Origin: Roseicyclus sp.
Lineage (GTDB): Bacteria > Pseudomonadota > Alphaproteobacteria > Rhodobacterales > Rhodobacteraceae
Direction: 5' to 3'
Length of the DNA: 64,000 nt
Assembly (NCBI GenBank): GCA_018401055.1
Contig: JAGYLB010000085.1
Location: forward strand, 62,001-126,000
Shown here: positions 10,615 to 22,278 of the stretch, in pieces
How positions within the stretch are numbered: position 1 is the stretch's first letter
Layout of the letters: each line of letters begins with the position of its first letter
Notes under the pieces: model-generated
The model's input: only the letters and a program-made list of their open reading frames with translations
What the model was told of the DNA's origin: nothing
The model's database searches: none
Position numbers and translations under genes: made by a program

Positions 10615-11346
10615 ATGGCATCGATCTGGGAATACGCGAACCCGCGCAAGTTCATGGCGACCTCCGCCTTTCTCCTGCCTTGGACGGCAGGGATTGCGGC
10701 GATTTGCCTTGTCACCGGCCTTGTCTGGGGGTTCTTCTTCACGCCTGACGACTTCCGGCAGGGATCGACGGTCAAGATCATCTACGTCCACGTGCCCTCG
10801 GCCATCATGGCGGTGAACGCGTGGCTCATGATGTTGGTCGCCTCGCTGATCTGGGTGATCCGGCGCCATCATGTGAGCGCCTTGGCGGCCAAGGCGGCCG
10901 CCCCGGTGGGCATGGTCTTCACCGTAATCGCGCTGGCCACCGGCGCGCTCTGGGGTCAGCCGATGTGGGGGACATGGTGGGAATGGGACCCGCGGCTGAC
11001 GTCCTTCCTGATCTTGTTCCTCTTCTACCTCGGCTACATGGCGCTATGGGAGGCGATCGACAATCCCGACAGTGCGGCCGACCTGACCGCCGTCCTGTGC
11101 CTCGTGGGATCGGTTTTCGCCATCATCTCGCGCTACGCGCTGGTGTTCTGGAACCAGGGCCTGCATCAGGGCGCGACACTGTCGCTCGACCGCGAACAGA
11201 ACATCGCCAATGTGTTCTGGTATCCGCTGGTCATCACGCTGGCGGGCTTTGGATTCCTATTCGTTGCCCTCGTGCTCTACCGCACCCAGACCGAGATCCG
11301 CGCCCGCCGCCTCAAGGCGTTGATCGCGCAGGAAAGGATGGCCTGA
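10615..11346 (+). CDS. ccmC: Heme handling protein CcmC
   Basis: Intact protein of about 243 aa that binds heme and presents it to CcmE at the periplasmic face. It has six hydrophobic segments and the tryptophan-rich WWD motif WGTWWEWDPRLT, with histidines in YVHVPSA and FWNQGLHQG as expected heme ligands. The ATG at 10615 gives MASIWEYANP, the usual start; an upstream TTG (10606) is less likely. Confidence 0.95.
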   Translation: MASIWEYANPRKFMATSAFLLPWTAGIAAICLVTGLVWGFFFTPDDFRQGSTVKIIYVHVPSAIMAVNAWLMMLVASLIWVIRRHHVSALAAKAAAPVGMVFTVIALATGALWGQPMWGTWWEWDPRLTSFLILFLFYLGYMALWEAIDNPDSAADLTAVLCLVGSVFAIISRYALVFWNQGLHQGATLSLDREQNIANVFWYPLVITLAGFGFLFVALVLYRTQTEIRARRLKALIAQERMA

Positions 11347-11348
11347 TC

Positions 11349-11507
11349 ATGATGCCCGATCTTGGCACCTATGCCGTTCCCGTGCTGTCCTCCTACGGCG
11401 TGTCGCTTACGCTGCTGGTCGCGGTCGTTGGTGCCTCGATCTGGAAGGCGCGGCGCGTGCGTGCGCGGCTGGAACAGGTGGAAAGCCGTCGGGGCCGCAC
11501 GACATGA
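11349..11507 (+). CDS. ccmD: Heme exporter protein CcmD
   Basis: 52 aa with a single transmembrane helix (VLSSYGVSLTLLVAVVGASIW) and a basic cytoplasmic tail (KARRVRARLEQ), exactly the CcmD layout. CcmD stabilises the CcmABC complex. It begins two bases after the ccmC stop and overlaps the next gene by ATGA at 11504-11507. Confidence 0.88.
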   Translation: MMPDLGTYAVPVLSSYGVSLTLLVAVVGASIWKARRVRARLEQVESRRGRTT

Positions 11508-12100
11508 AGATGAACTGGCTGATGGCCCTGCCCGTGGCGCTGACCATGGGTTTTTTCGGCATCGCCGGATACCAGTTGATGAACACGCAAGAGGCGATGC
11601 AACAAGGCGTCGACACCCAGTCCCTGCGCTCGGCCCGTCAGGGGCGCGAGGCACCGGATCTGAACCTTCAACCGCTGGGGCAGACACCGCTTCTGACCCG
11701 CGACGTGCTGGAGGGCAACGGGTTGGTGATGGTCAATTTCTTCGCCAGTTGGTGCCCGCCGTGTCGCACCGAACACCCGGTCCTGACCGCGCTGGCCGAG
11801 GCGGGCGTGCCGCTGTACGGCGTGAACTACCGCGACCGGATCGATCAGGCGCTGGGGTTTCTGGACGAGCTTGGCAATCCCTATGACGCCATAGGCCGCG
11901 ACGAGCAGGCCCGCAACGGCGCCGACTGGGGCGTGGTGGCGATGCCCGAGACCTTCTTCATCGACGACACCGGCACCGTCGTCCTGCATTTCCGCGGACC
12001 TGTTACCGAACGCTCGATCCGCACCCAGATCCGGCCTGCGCTGGAGGCGGCGGGGCACGACCTGCCGCTGATCGTGGGTGAAGAGGCGCCGGGGGGGTGA
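11504..12100 (+). CDS. ccmG: Thiol:disulfide interchange protein CcmG/DsbE
   Basis: 198 aa, membrane-anchored periplasmic thioredoxin-fold protein that reduces apocytochrome c for heme attachment. The N-terminal anchor is about residues 4-24; the active site WCPPC has its cysteines at residues 84 and 87; cis-proline region AMPETFFID follows. Intact. It overlaps ccmD by 4 bases and closes the ccm operon. Confidence 0.94.
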   Translation: MKMNWLMALPVALTMGFFGIAGYQLMNTQEAMQQGVDTQSLRSARQGREAPDLNLQPLGQTPLLTRDVLEGNGLVMVNFFASWCPPCRTEHPVLTALAEAGVPLYGVNYRDRIDQALGFLDELGNPYDAIGRDEQARNGADWGVVAMPETFFIDDTGTVVLHFRGPVTERSIRTQIRPALEAAGHDLPLIVGEEAPGG

Positions 12101-12178
12101 TCGCCGTAGAAGCAGGCGACAGCCCGCCCACTTCCAACTATACGACTGGTCGTTACATCAAATCTGTGGAGGTTTGCC

Positions 12179-12682
12179 GTGGCGGCCTGCGTTTCCTGCG
12201 GAAAAAAAATCGGCTTTCTTGAAGGCGGCGGCGGTCGTTGCGGCACCTGTTTCGCTGTGCACTTTGCAAACGCGAAAGGAGATACCTCGGAAAGTTTGCA
12301 AGTCGCAACCGCAGAGGCTGCGGCGCGTCGGACAGCTATCGATGCCATCCTTGTCACCACCGAGATGCAGCCCGACATTCACATCCGCAAGCGCCTCACC
12401 ATCGTGACCGCCGAGGTTGCTTACGGCATGAACGTCTTCAAGGATCTCTTCGCGGGCGTCCGGAACATCGTTGGGGGCAGGTCCGAGGCAATTCAGAATA
12501 CGATGCGAGACGCGCGCGAAACTGTCCTTTACGAGCTCAAGCGAGAGGCTCATGCTCTGGGCGCGAATGCCGTCATCGCCGTCGATCTCGACTACACCCA
12601 GATCGGCGACGGAGGGTGGAACATGGTCCTGCTTGTCGCATCGGGCACCGCCGTCGTCGCCGACATCGGCTCCCCTCAATAG
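12179..12682 (+). CDS. YbjQ/UPF0145-like protein with N-terminal zinc ribbon
   Basis: 167 aa starting with GTG at 12179; a clear GGAGG eight bases upstream decides this start. Residues 4-24 form a short zinc ribbon with two Cys-x-x-Cys pairs (CVSCGKK, CGTCF). The rest resembles the YbjQ/UPF0145 heavy-metal-binding-like domain, with EVAYGMNVFKDLFAG, ARETVLYELKREAHALGANAV and a glycine-rich end. Function of the family is not established. It converges with the MarR gene and overlaps it by 7 bases. Confidence 0.72.
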   Translation: MAACVSCGKKIGFLEGGGGRCGTCFAVHFANAKGDTSESLQVATAEAAARRTAIDAILVTTEMQPDIHIRKRLTIVTAEVAYGMNVFKDLFAGVRNIVGGRSEAIQNTMRDARETVLYELKREAHALGANAVIAVDLDYTQIGDGGWNMVLLVASGTAVVADIGSPQ

Positions 12683-13173
12683 ATATACCGGATCTGATCC
12701 GTCCAATACCGTTCCACCCGCTTGAGCGAGTGGTTCACCCTGTCGATTCCGTCGGTGCCCAGAACCCCGTGCTTTTCCAGTCCTTCGGCATGGCGGGCGA
12801 ACAGCGCCCCCACAACCTCACGCACATGGCGCCCCTTTTCGGTCAGGCGCACGCGCACAGACCGTCGGTCGATCTCGCAGCGCTGGTGGTGCATGTAGCC
12901 CATCTCCACCAGCTTCTTGAGATTGTAGCTGACGTTGGACCCCTGATAATAGCCGCGCGACTTCAACTCCCCCGCGGTCACCTCATGCTCGCCGATGTTG
13001 AACAACAACAGCGCCTGCACCGCGTTGATGTCGAGGATGCCAAGCCGTTCGAATTCATCCTTGATGACGTCGAGCAGCAGACGGTGCAACCGCTCCACCA
13101 GCGACAGCGATTCGAGATAGCCGGTCAGAAATGCCGACCGGGTCGTCGCAAGGGGCGCGTGCATACTCATCAT
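12676..13173 (-). CDS. MarR-family transcriptional regulator
   Basis: 165 aa winged-helix regulator. The DNA-binding core is visible as EHEVTAGELKSRGYYQGSN (recognition helix region, about residues 62-80) followed by the wing RCEIDRRSVRVRLTEKGR. It resembles the LdtR/PetP-type MarR proteins common in alphaproteobacteria, but the target cannot be inferred. Start is ATG at 13173 or the next ATG at 13170. Confidence 0.82.
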   Translation of the reverse strand: MMSMHAPLATTRSAFLTGYLESLSLVERLHRLLLDVIKDEFERLGILDINAVQALLLFNIGEHEVTAGELKSRGYYQGSNVSYNLKKLVEMGYMHHQRCEIDRRSVRVRLTEKGRHVREVVGALFARHAEGLEKHGVLGTDGIDRVNHSLKRVERYWTDQIRYIY

Positions 13174-13249
13174 GGGCTCCGCATCTTGGTGCTTCGCCCC
13201 CTGACTGGCACAAGATTCGCAAAGATTGAGTTAAGCGCGCGACAAAAAC

Positions 13250-13516
13250 TCAGCGCCCTGCCATGAACTCGGTCCTGAGCCGGTCGAGAAACGGCTTGTG
13301 CGCGCCGGGCGGTTCAGCCTGCCCGGACACCCATTGGTAAAGGTCCTGATCGGCCTCGGCCATCACCGTCTCGAAAGCGTCCAGCGTCGCGTCATCGGCC
13401 GTTTCCAGATGCCGCTCGGCCCAACCGCCCAGGATCAGGTCCATTTCCTTGATCCCCCGGTGCCCCGCCCGCATCCGCAAGCGCTTGAGCCGGATCTCGC
13501 GTGTCTCGTTCGTCAT
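13250..13516 (-). CDS. sdhE: Succinate dehydrogenase assembly factor SdhE
   Basis: 88 aa, the normal length of SdhE/SDHAF2, which promotes covalent FAD attachment to SdhA. The RGxxE motif is HRGIKEMDLILGGWAE (residues about 19-34), followed by acidic helices and LYQWVSG. It lies 2 bases downstream of the small HTH gene and is likely co-transcribed with it. Confidence 0.9.
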   Translation of the reverse strand: MTNETREIRLKRLRMRAGHRGIKEMDLILGGWAERHLETADDATLDAFETVMAEADQDLYQWVSGQAEPPGAHKPFLDRLRTEFMAGR

Positions 13517-13518
13517 CT

Positions 13519-15249
<1,731 letters not shown>

Positions 15250-15253
15250 ACCG

Positions 15254-16177
15254 TCAGCCGCGAAAGACCCTGAGCGCGGCCAGCGCCGCATCCCACAGGT
15301 CGAAGACCCGCATCACCAGATGCTCGCGCGCGGCGAAGCCCGCGCCGGGCGCGCCCCTGCGTTCCGTCTCGACCAGCCGCAGCAGACGCACCAGCGAGCG
15401 GCGGTGCAGGCCCATCCGGACCTGCACGGGATCGGCAAGCGCCCCCGCAAAGGCCGTGACCGTAGACCCCAGCAGCAACAGCCCCGCAAAACTCGCCACG
15501 ACAAGGCCGGGCGAAGGGCCAACAGGGAACACGTCATACCAAAGCCCGCCCAGCCGGTCGCCCAAGGGGAAATCGGCGACAGCCGCAGCCTGCGCGACCG
15601 CCCCGGCCACGCCCGGCGCCATGGAGATCATGCCCGGCGTCAGCGCCTGGAACACCAGCCCACCTACGACCAAGGTGATCAGCGCGGTGACGATCTCGGC
15701 CATGGCCGAGCGTGTGCCGCTGTAATCGCCCAGCGCGCCGGCGACCCGGTCGGCCATCGCCTGCGCGGCCTCGACACTGCCGCAGCGCAGGACGGCGGCA
15801 CGAAAGGACGGGGCGGCAAGGATCGCATGCGCAATCTCTACCCGGTCGCGGGGAATGCCCCCGGGCAGCGGCACCTCCAACAGTTCGAGCAAAACAGCGG
15901 CCTCGACGCGCGCGGCCACCGCCGTCCGCATCACGATACGCCGCCCGCGCAACCAAGCCGCAGCATGCCGCAACCCGACCCGACCCAAAACCCAAGCCAG
16001 GAGCCGCGACAGCACCAGCACCGGTGACAGCATGACATTCGCGGGCGCTCGCGCGATGTCCCAGCCCAAAGCCGCGCGGTGCAGCCGCAGGCTGCCGGGC
16101 CATCTAAACTGCCGCGCGACAAACCCGTCGATGCGGGCGTTCGGGTCAGTGCCAAAGGCGGGCGGCTGAGCGCTCAT
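15254..16177 (-). CDS. DUF6635 family membrane-associated protein
   Basis: 307 aa, intact. N-terminus RIDGFVARQFRWPGSLRLHR, then several hydrophobic stretches (about residues 150-180 and 215-245). It resembles a family found mostly in Rhodobacteraceae (DUF6635), with no known role. Its ATG at 16177 overlaps the stop of the upstream small membrane gene (ATGA), so the two are coupled. The stop lies 4 bases from that of aspC, convergent. Confidence 0.65.
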   Translation of the reverse strand: MSAQPPAFGTDPNARIDGFVARQFRWPGSLRLHRAALGWDIARAPANVMLSPVLVLSRLLAWVLGRVGLRHAAAWLRGRRIVMRTAVAARVEAAVLLELLEVPLPGGIPRDRVEIAHAILAAPSFRAAVLRCGSVEAAQAMADRVAGALGDYSGTRSAMAEIVTALITLVVGGLVFQALTPGMISMAPGVAGAVAQAAAVADFPLGDRLGGLWYDVFPVGPSPGLVVASFAGLLLLGSTVTAFAGALADPVQVRMGLHRRSLVRLLRLVETERRGAPGAGFAAREHLVMRVFDLWDAALAALRVFRG

Positions 16178-16473
16178 GTCAGGCTCAGCCCCGCCATCAA
16201 GACCAGCACCGCGCCGCGCGCCAGATCGGCCTGCACATGTGGCCCGCCGTGGCGTGCAGCCGACCGGAAGACCCCCACCGTGGCCAGCGCATTGAACGGC
16301 AGCGACAGGCCGTAGCCCACCAGCAGCGCCGGGATCGGATGGTCGATCGTGATGAGCCACAGAAAAACAAGGCTGCTCGACACGTTCACGACCAGACCGC
16401 CCATCACGGCCCAGGTCCAGAAGGCATCGCCCAGCGGCAGGTCGCCCCGCCAGAGATCGGTGATCTTGCGCAT
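16174..16473 (-). CDS. Small membrane protein, three predicted helices
   Basis: 99 aa starting MRKITDLWRGDLPLGDAFW; an upstream ATG at 16518 would add 15 residues. Hydrophobic segments lie at about residues 18-40, 47-65 and 82-98. No named family was recognised, though similar proteins occur next to DUF6635 genes. ATGA overlap with the next gene suggests a two-gene operon. Confidence 0.55.
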   Translation of the reverse strand: MRKITDLWRGDLPLGDAFWTWAVMGGLVVNVSSSLVFLWLITIDHPIPALLVGYGLSLPFNALATVGVFRSAARHGGPHVQADLARGAVLVLMAGLSLT

Positions 16474-16614
16474 GGCCGAGATATGATACCGCTGCCCGCT
16501 CTGCGCCAGTGCCGACACACTGGGGGGCCGATATCTTTCCGGTCATTACCGCATCTTGACGTCTTGCCCGGCCGTGGTGCCTGCTGCTTGGCACGCAGTG
16601 TAACGAGGACAGGC

Positions 16615-17877
16615 ATGACGATCCCCTCCCATGTTCTGGACATGCTCAGACGCGTGCGCGCACGCTTCCTCGACACCCCGCTCGCCGACCGGATGCTGCC
16701 CAGCGACGCGGAATTCACCACGCTCAGACCCGTGCGCAAGGCAACCGAGACCTCGGTCGCGCGCTATTGGGACCGGCTGATGGGTAAAGCCACCCCGAGG
16801 ATCGGGCGGTGATGGCCGATGCTCAGACGATGGCCGATCCGGGGCGCTTCGACGCCAATATCGAAAATTTCATCGGCACGGTGAAACTGCCCGTGGGCAT
16901 CATCGGCCCGCTCAGGATCAACGGGCTGAACGCGCATGGCGACTACCATGTACCGCTGGCCACGACCGAGGCCGCGCTCGTCGCCTCCTACGCGCGGGGC
17001 GCGCTGGCGGCCACGAAATCGGGGGGCATGTCGACCGCGATCCTCTATGAAGGCGTCTTGCGCACGCCCGCCTTCGTGCTCAACACCCTTCTCGATGCGG
17101 GGCTCTTCGTGGAATGGGTCGTCACCCACATCGAAACGCTCAAAACCGCCGCCGAGGCGACAACGCGGCATGGCAAGCTGGTGTCGCTGGAACCCGTGAT
17201 CGACAACAACGTGGTTTTCCTGATTTGCCGCTATACCACGGGCGATGCGGCGGGTCAGAACATGGTCACCATCGCAACCAATGCTTTGTGCGAAGCCATC
17301 GTGGCGGCCTGCCCCGTCCCCCTCAAGGCGTGGTATATCGAGGGCAATTTCTCGGGCGACAAGAAGGCCTCGTTTCTGGGTCTTGTCACCGGGCGCGGGC
17401 GGAAGGTTTCCGCATCCGTCACGCTGAAGGCCGCAGTCGTGGAAAAGACGCTGGGCACCACCGTGCAGGCGATGCTCGATTACGGGCAGGTCGCCAATCT
17501 GGGCGCGCATCTGTCGGGCCAGATCGGCGCGCAGGCGCATTTCGCCAATGGCTTGGCCGCGCTTTACATCGCCACCGGGCAAGATGCCGCCTGCGTCGCC
17601 GAAAGCGCCATGGGGATCACAAGGATGGAGGCGCGCGGCGACGACCTGTTTTGCAGCGTCACCATGCCCAACATCCTTGTGGGTTCCGTCGGCGGCGGCA
17701 CGGGCCTGCCCAGCCAATCGGCGGGGCTCAACATCCTTGGTCTCAAGGGCACGGGGCACGGGCTGCGCTCGCCGAAGTGGTGGCGGCCACCTGTCTATGC
17801 GGGAAATCTCCATTGTGGCCGCCATCGCGGCGGGGCATTTCACGCGCGCCCATGAAACGCTGGCCCGCCTGAGATGA
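16615..17877 (+). CDS. Class I hydroxymethylglutaryl-CoA reductase, frame-broken
   Basis: Four-electron NADPH reductase of HMG-CoA giving mevalonate in known members. ATG 16615 follows CGAGGAC. All four catalytic residues of class I enzymes are in place: Glu in TTEAALVAS (16968-16970), Lys in GDKKAS (17361-17363 region), Asp in ATGQDAA (17583-17585) and His in RAHETLAR (17851-17853). IENFIGTVKLPVG and GSVGGGTGLPSQS are also typical. Frame breaks lie near 16780-16808, 17757-17775 and 17800-17810. It overlaps the UbiA gene by ATGA. Most alphaproteobacteria make isoprenoids through the MEP route, so its purpose here is open; no other mevalonate gene is in the window. Confidence 0.87.
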
Positions 17878-18777
17878 CGCCCCAAACCCTCTGGACCTAC
17901 CAGCGGGAACGCTTCCGCTGGCCAAGACTGCGCCGCTTCTGGCGGTGTTTTCGGCCGCCAGCATCGCGGTGTCGGCTGAGATGGCGGGGCGCCCCTGCCC
18001 GACCCCGGCGCCTTTGTCGCGGGCTTCGTCGTGGCGCTCCTGATCTTCTTCCAGATGCGCGTCTGCGACGAATGGAAAGACCTCGACGACGACCGCCGCC
18101 TGCGCCCCGACCGCCCGATCCCGCGCGGGCTGATCTCCCTCAAGGCCGTGCTGTCGCTCGGGGCGGCGTCGCTGCCGCTGACCGCACTCGCCGCTTGGGC
18201 GTGGCATCCCCCGACCCTCTGGCTATTGGCGCTGGTCTGGCTCTGGCTTGCCGCCATGACCTTCGAGTTCGGCTTTCCCGCATGGCTCAAGGCGCGCCCG
18301 ATCCTCTACCTCGTCAGCCATATGGCGATCATGCCCCTGATCGACCTGTTGCTCACGGGCATGGAATGGCTGCCTGCAGGCGCACCCGCCGCAGGCCTCT
18401 TGCTGTTCCTCGCCCTCTCCTTCGTCAACGGCTGCGTGCTGGAAATCGGGCGCAAGCTCTGGGCGCCCGAGGCCGAGATCCCGGGCGTCGACACCTATTC
18501 CTCGCTCTGGGGACCGTGGCGGGCGGCGCTGGTCTGGTCGGGCTGCGTCGCGGTGTCCTTTGCGCTCTTGATGGGTGTGGCGGTGGTGACGGGGGCGGTT
18601 TGGGTCACGCTGGCCCTTGGCGGGGCGATGCTGGTCCTCTGCCTTGGCGCGGCCACCCGCTACGCCCGCGCGCCGACACTTGCTGCGCAAACCCGGATGG
18701 ACGCGGTCGCGGGCCTCTGGGTCTTTGCCTGCTACGCACTGGCAGGCTTCGCGCCCCTAGCCCTGAGGCTCATCTGA
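17874..18777 (+). CDS. UbiA-superfamily prenyltransferase-like membrane protein, frame-broken
   Basis: Polytopic membrane protein of about 300 aa. The first aspartate motif of UbiA enzymes is recognisable as CDEWKDLDDDRRLRPDRP followed by IPRGLIS; about eight hydrophobic segments follow. The second aspartate-rich motif is weaker (EIPGVDTYSSLWG). Family members transfer prenyl groups to aromatic or glycerol-type acceptors. The N-terminal 50 codons change frame twice, near 17913 and near 17990. It is tied to its neighbours by an ATGA overlap before and TGATG after. The prenyl donor and acceptor are unknown. Confidence 0.72.
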
Positions 18778-21192
18778 TGTCCCACATCATCCCACAGGCC
18801 GAAGCCACCGAGGTCGCACAGGTCGGCGGCAAGGCCGCAGCGCTCGCCCATCTGGCGACCCATGGCTTCGCGCCGCCTACTTTTTTCGTCATCCGCGCCG
18901 AAGCCTTCGAGGGCGACGTCCCCTCACCGGCCTGCCCGACGCGCTCGCCACCCTAGGCCCCGGCCCCTATGCCGTCCGCAGTTCCGCGCGTGCCGAGGAT
19001 GGGGCGGAGCACAGCCATGCGGGCCAGTTCGACACACAGCTCAACGTTGCGCCCAACGGCGTGGAGCAAGCCGCCCGCGCCGTCTGGGCCTCGGGCTTTG
19101 GCGAGACGGTGGCGACCTATCGCGCGCTGAAAGCCGGTGGCACAGCCGAAGGCCCCGCCGTCATCGTCCAGCGCATGATCGCCGCGCGCGCAGCGGGCGT
19201 CGCCTTTCCGCCGATCCGGTGTCAGGGCGGCGCGACCGTGTCGTGATCTCGGCCATCGCGGGTCTGGGCGACAGGCTCGTCTCGGGCGAAGAGGATGGCG
19301 AGGACTGGACCGTCAACGACATAGCCACCTGCACCACAGAACCCACTGTCCTGACGGCGGCGGAGGCGTTGGCCATCTCCGCTCTAGCCCGGCGCGCCGA
19401 GGCCACATTCGGCACCCCGCAAGACGTGGAATGGGCGCTGGACACAGACGGCCTGCACATCTTGCAATCCCGCCCCATCACCACGCCCTTGCTGCCCATG
19501 CCAACGCCCGACGGCGCGCTCACCATCTTCGACAATTCCAACATCGTCGAAAGCTATCCGGGCCTTGTCAGCCCGCTCACCTATTCCTTCGCCGTCCATG
19601 TCTATGGCCGCGTCTACCGCGCCTTCGTCTCCCTGCTTGGCGTGCCCGAGACGACCATCGCCACCAATTCCGCCGTTTTCGGCAACATGCTGGGGCGTAT
19701 CGACGGCCGGGTCTATTACAACCTCGTCAACTGGTATCGGGCGCTGGCGCTCCTGCCCGGTTTCTCGCTCAATCGGACCTATATGGAGACGATGATGGGC
19801 GTGGACACGCCCATGCCGGGGGAGGTGACGGACAACATCGGCCCACCACCCGCGCAGGGCGCTGCCAAGGCGCTGGAATACCTGCGGCTGGCGCGCGCCG
19901 GTCTGGGCCTGATCTGGCAGGCGATCCTTCTGCCCTCGCACCCGGCGACGGTTCTACGAGCGGCTGAACGCGGCGCTCGACAGCGGCTTCGATCCCGACA
20001 CCGCCAACCCGACAGCACTTGCCACGGAGTACCGCAAGATCGAGGCGACGCTGCTGGACCGCTGGGATGCGCCGCTCGTCAACGATTTCCTGTGCATGAT
20101 CGCCTTTGGTGCCTCTCGGAACCTGATGGCGCGCTGGCTGGGCGAGCGGGGGCTGGCGCTGCACAATGACGTGATGATCGGTCAGGGCGATATCGTCTCG
20201 GCCGAACCCGCGCGGCGCATCGCGGAGCTTGGCCAGATGGTGCGCGCGGCGGGGATCGAGGCGGAACTGGCCGAACACTGTCTGGCGGCGCTGGAGGCGC
20301 ATCCGGAGATCGCCCGCGCGGTGGAAAGCTACCTTGCGAAATTCGGCGACCGCTGCACCGAGGAATTGAAGCTTGAAAGCCTGACGCTGCGCGACGACCC
20401 CGCCAGCCTGATCGCCGCCATCCTCGCCCATGCGGCACGCGCCGCACAAGCACAGCATGCGACCACCGCCCCCGACTGGGGGGCGCTGTTCCCCAACCCT
20501 CTCAAACGCAGCATCGCCCGCGCCATCATGGGCTGGACCAAGGCGCGCGTCCGCGACCGCGAAAACCTGCGGTTCGAGCGCACCCGCATCTTCGGCCACG
20601 CCCGCCGCGTGTTCCTCGCGCTTGGCCGTGAGTTCGCAGCGCGCGGCCTGATCGAGACGCCCCGCGACGTGTTCCACCTGACCGTGCCCGAAGTGCTGGG
20701 CGCGGTTGAGGGTTTCGGCCTCTCGGGCGACCTCAAATCGCTGATCGCACTGCGAAGGGCTGAAGCCACGGCCGCCGCCGCCCGCCCCGACCCGCCCGAG
20801 CGGATCGAGATGCGCGGCCCCGCAATCGCGCCCACATGGGCCGAGATCGCAACCACCCGCGACGACAGCACAAGCCAAAAGGCCACCGGCTGTTCGGCGG
20901 CCGCGTCACGGCCAAGGCCCGCGTCATCCGCGACCCGCGCGCGCAATCGCTGGCGGCAGGCGAGATCCTTGTGGCGCGCCACACCGATCCGGGCTGGATC
21001 GCGGTCTTTTCCAACGCATCCGCCATCGTGGTCGAGCGCGGCTCGCTGCTGTCGCATTCGGCCATCGTTGCACGCGAACTGGGCATCCCTTGCGTCGTCG
21101 GCCTCAAGGGCGCGACGACATGGATCACCGATGGCGAAACCGTCACCGTGGACGGCACAACCGGAGAGGTGGAGCGTCATGGCGAGCTCTGA
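18777..21192 (+). CDS. PEP synthase/rifampin-phosphotransferase-like enzyme, frame-broken
   Basis: About 800 aa. The N-terminal ATP-grasp (PPDK-N) part shows VGGKAAALAHLA, VRSSARAEDG, GQFDTQLNV, VIVQRMIAA, GLGDRLVSGE and LQSRPIT. A long middle part has NIVESYPGLVSPLTYSF. The C-terminal swivelling domain has the phospho-accepting His in SLLSHSAIVAREL (His codon 21055-21057). There is no obvious PEP-binding barrel, so it may phosphorylate another acceptor, as rifampin phosphotransferase does. Breaks lie near 18915-18950, 19205-19215, 19945-20090 and 20820-20880. It overlaps the DUF3419 gene by 14 bases. Confidence 0.78.
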
Positions 21193-22278
21193 GATCGAGA
21201 CCCGCGCCGCCTTCGACCACATCCGCTACGCGCAATTGTGGGAAGACGCCGACGTTCTGACCGCCGCCTTGGGGGACAAGGCAGGCGGCACGCTGGTGTC
21301 GATCTGTTCGGCGGGCGACAACGCGCTGGCGATGCTCACGCTCCACCCCGCCAAGGTGGTGGTCGTCGACCTCTCGCCCGCGCAGATCGCCTGTCTCCGG
21401 CTCAGGATCGGGGCCTATTCCAGATTAAGCCATCCCGAATTCCTCGAACTGATGGGCGCGCGCCCCTCGACCCAACGCCGCGCGCTGCTGGGGCGCGCGA
21501 CCGCCACGCTCGACGAAGAAACCCAAGCCTTCTGGACCGCACTGGCCGAGGACGTGGACCGACATGGCGCAGGCGGTGTCGGCAAGTTCGAGCGCTATTT
21601 CCGCATCTTCCGCACACGCCTTCTGCCGCTTGTCCATTCGCGGGCCACTATCGCCGATATCTTCACCCCGCGCCCGCCCGCCGCCCGCAGCGCTTTCTTT
21701 GAAACCCGTTTCGACACGTGGCGTTGGCGGCTCTTGCTCAACCTCTTCTTCTCGCGCTTCGTCATGGGCCGCATGGGCCGAGACAAGGCGTTCTTCGGCC
21801 ATGTGGAGGGTAGCCCTGCCCAGCATGTCGCTCGCCGCATCCGCCACGCGGGCGTCGACACCGACCCGAGCGCCAACCCCTACCTGCACTGGATCATGAT
21901 CGGCACCCATGGCGCGGCCCTGCCGATGGCGTGGCGGGCGGAACACTACGACACGATCCGCGCGCGGCTCGACCGGCTCGATATCCGCCCCGGATCGCTC
22001 GAAGCTTTCGTCGGAACAGGCGAAAAGGCGGACGGCTTCAACCTGTCCGACATTTTTGAGTACATGTCGCCGGGCGTTTTCGAACAGGTCTATGCCAGCA
22101 TCCTCGACGCCGCCAATCCAAGCGCCCGTCTGGTCTACTGGAACATGATGGCCCCCGCCGCGTGCCCAAGCCCCTTGCCCCGCGCGTGCAAACCCTGACC
22201 GCGCTGGAGGACGAGTTGAAAGCGCGCGACATGGCGTTTTTCTACTCCGACTTCGTGATCGAGGAGGTCAAGGGGTGA
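21179..22278 (+). CDS. DUF3419/BtaA-like aminocarboxypropyl-transferase-like protein
   Basis: About 365 aa. The N-terminus IRYAQLWEDADVL, the SAM-binding-type SICSAGDNALAML and VVVDLSPAQIACL, and later SPYLHWI-type NPYLHWIMIGTH and LSDIFEYMSP match the DUF3419 family, which includes BtaA (transfer of the 3-amino-3-carboxypropyl group of SAM to diacylglycerol in betaine lipid synthesis). No BtaB partner is adjacent. One frame break near 22150-22165; the true end is the TGA at 22276-22278, overlapping the next gene's GTG. A lipid-type acceptor is inference. Confidence 0.75.

Noticed and set aside
7451..11346. Programmed ribosomal frameshifting as explanation for the broken transporter and ccm genes
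   Set aside because: Breaks are many, vary in direction and occur in unrelated genes; conserved slippery sites with stimulatory structures were not seen. Sequence error is simpler.
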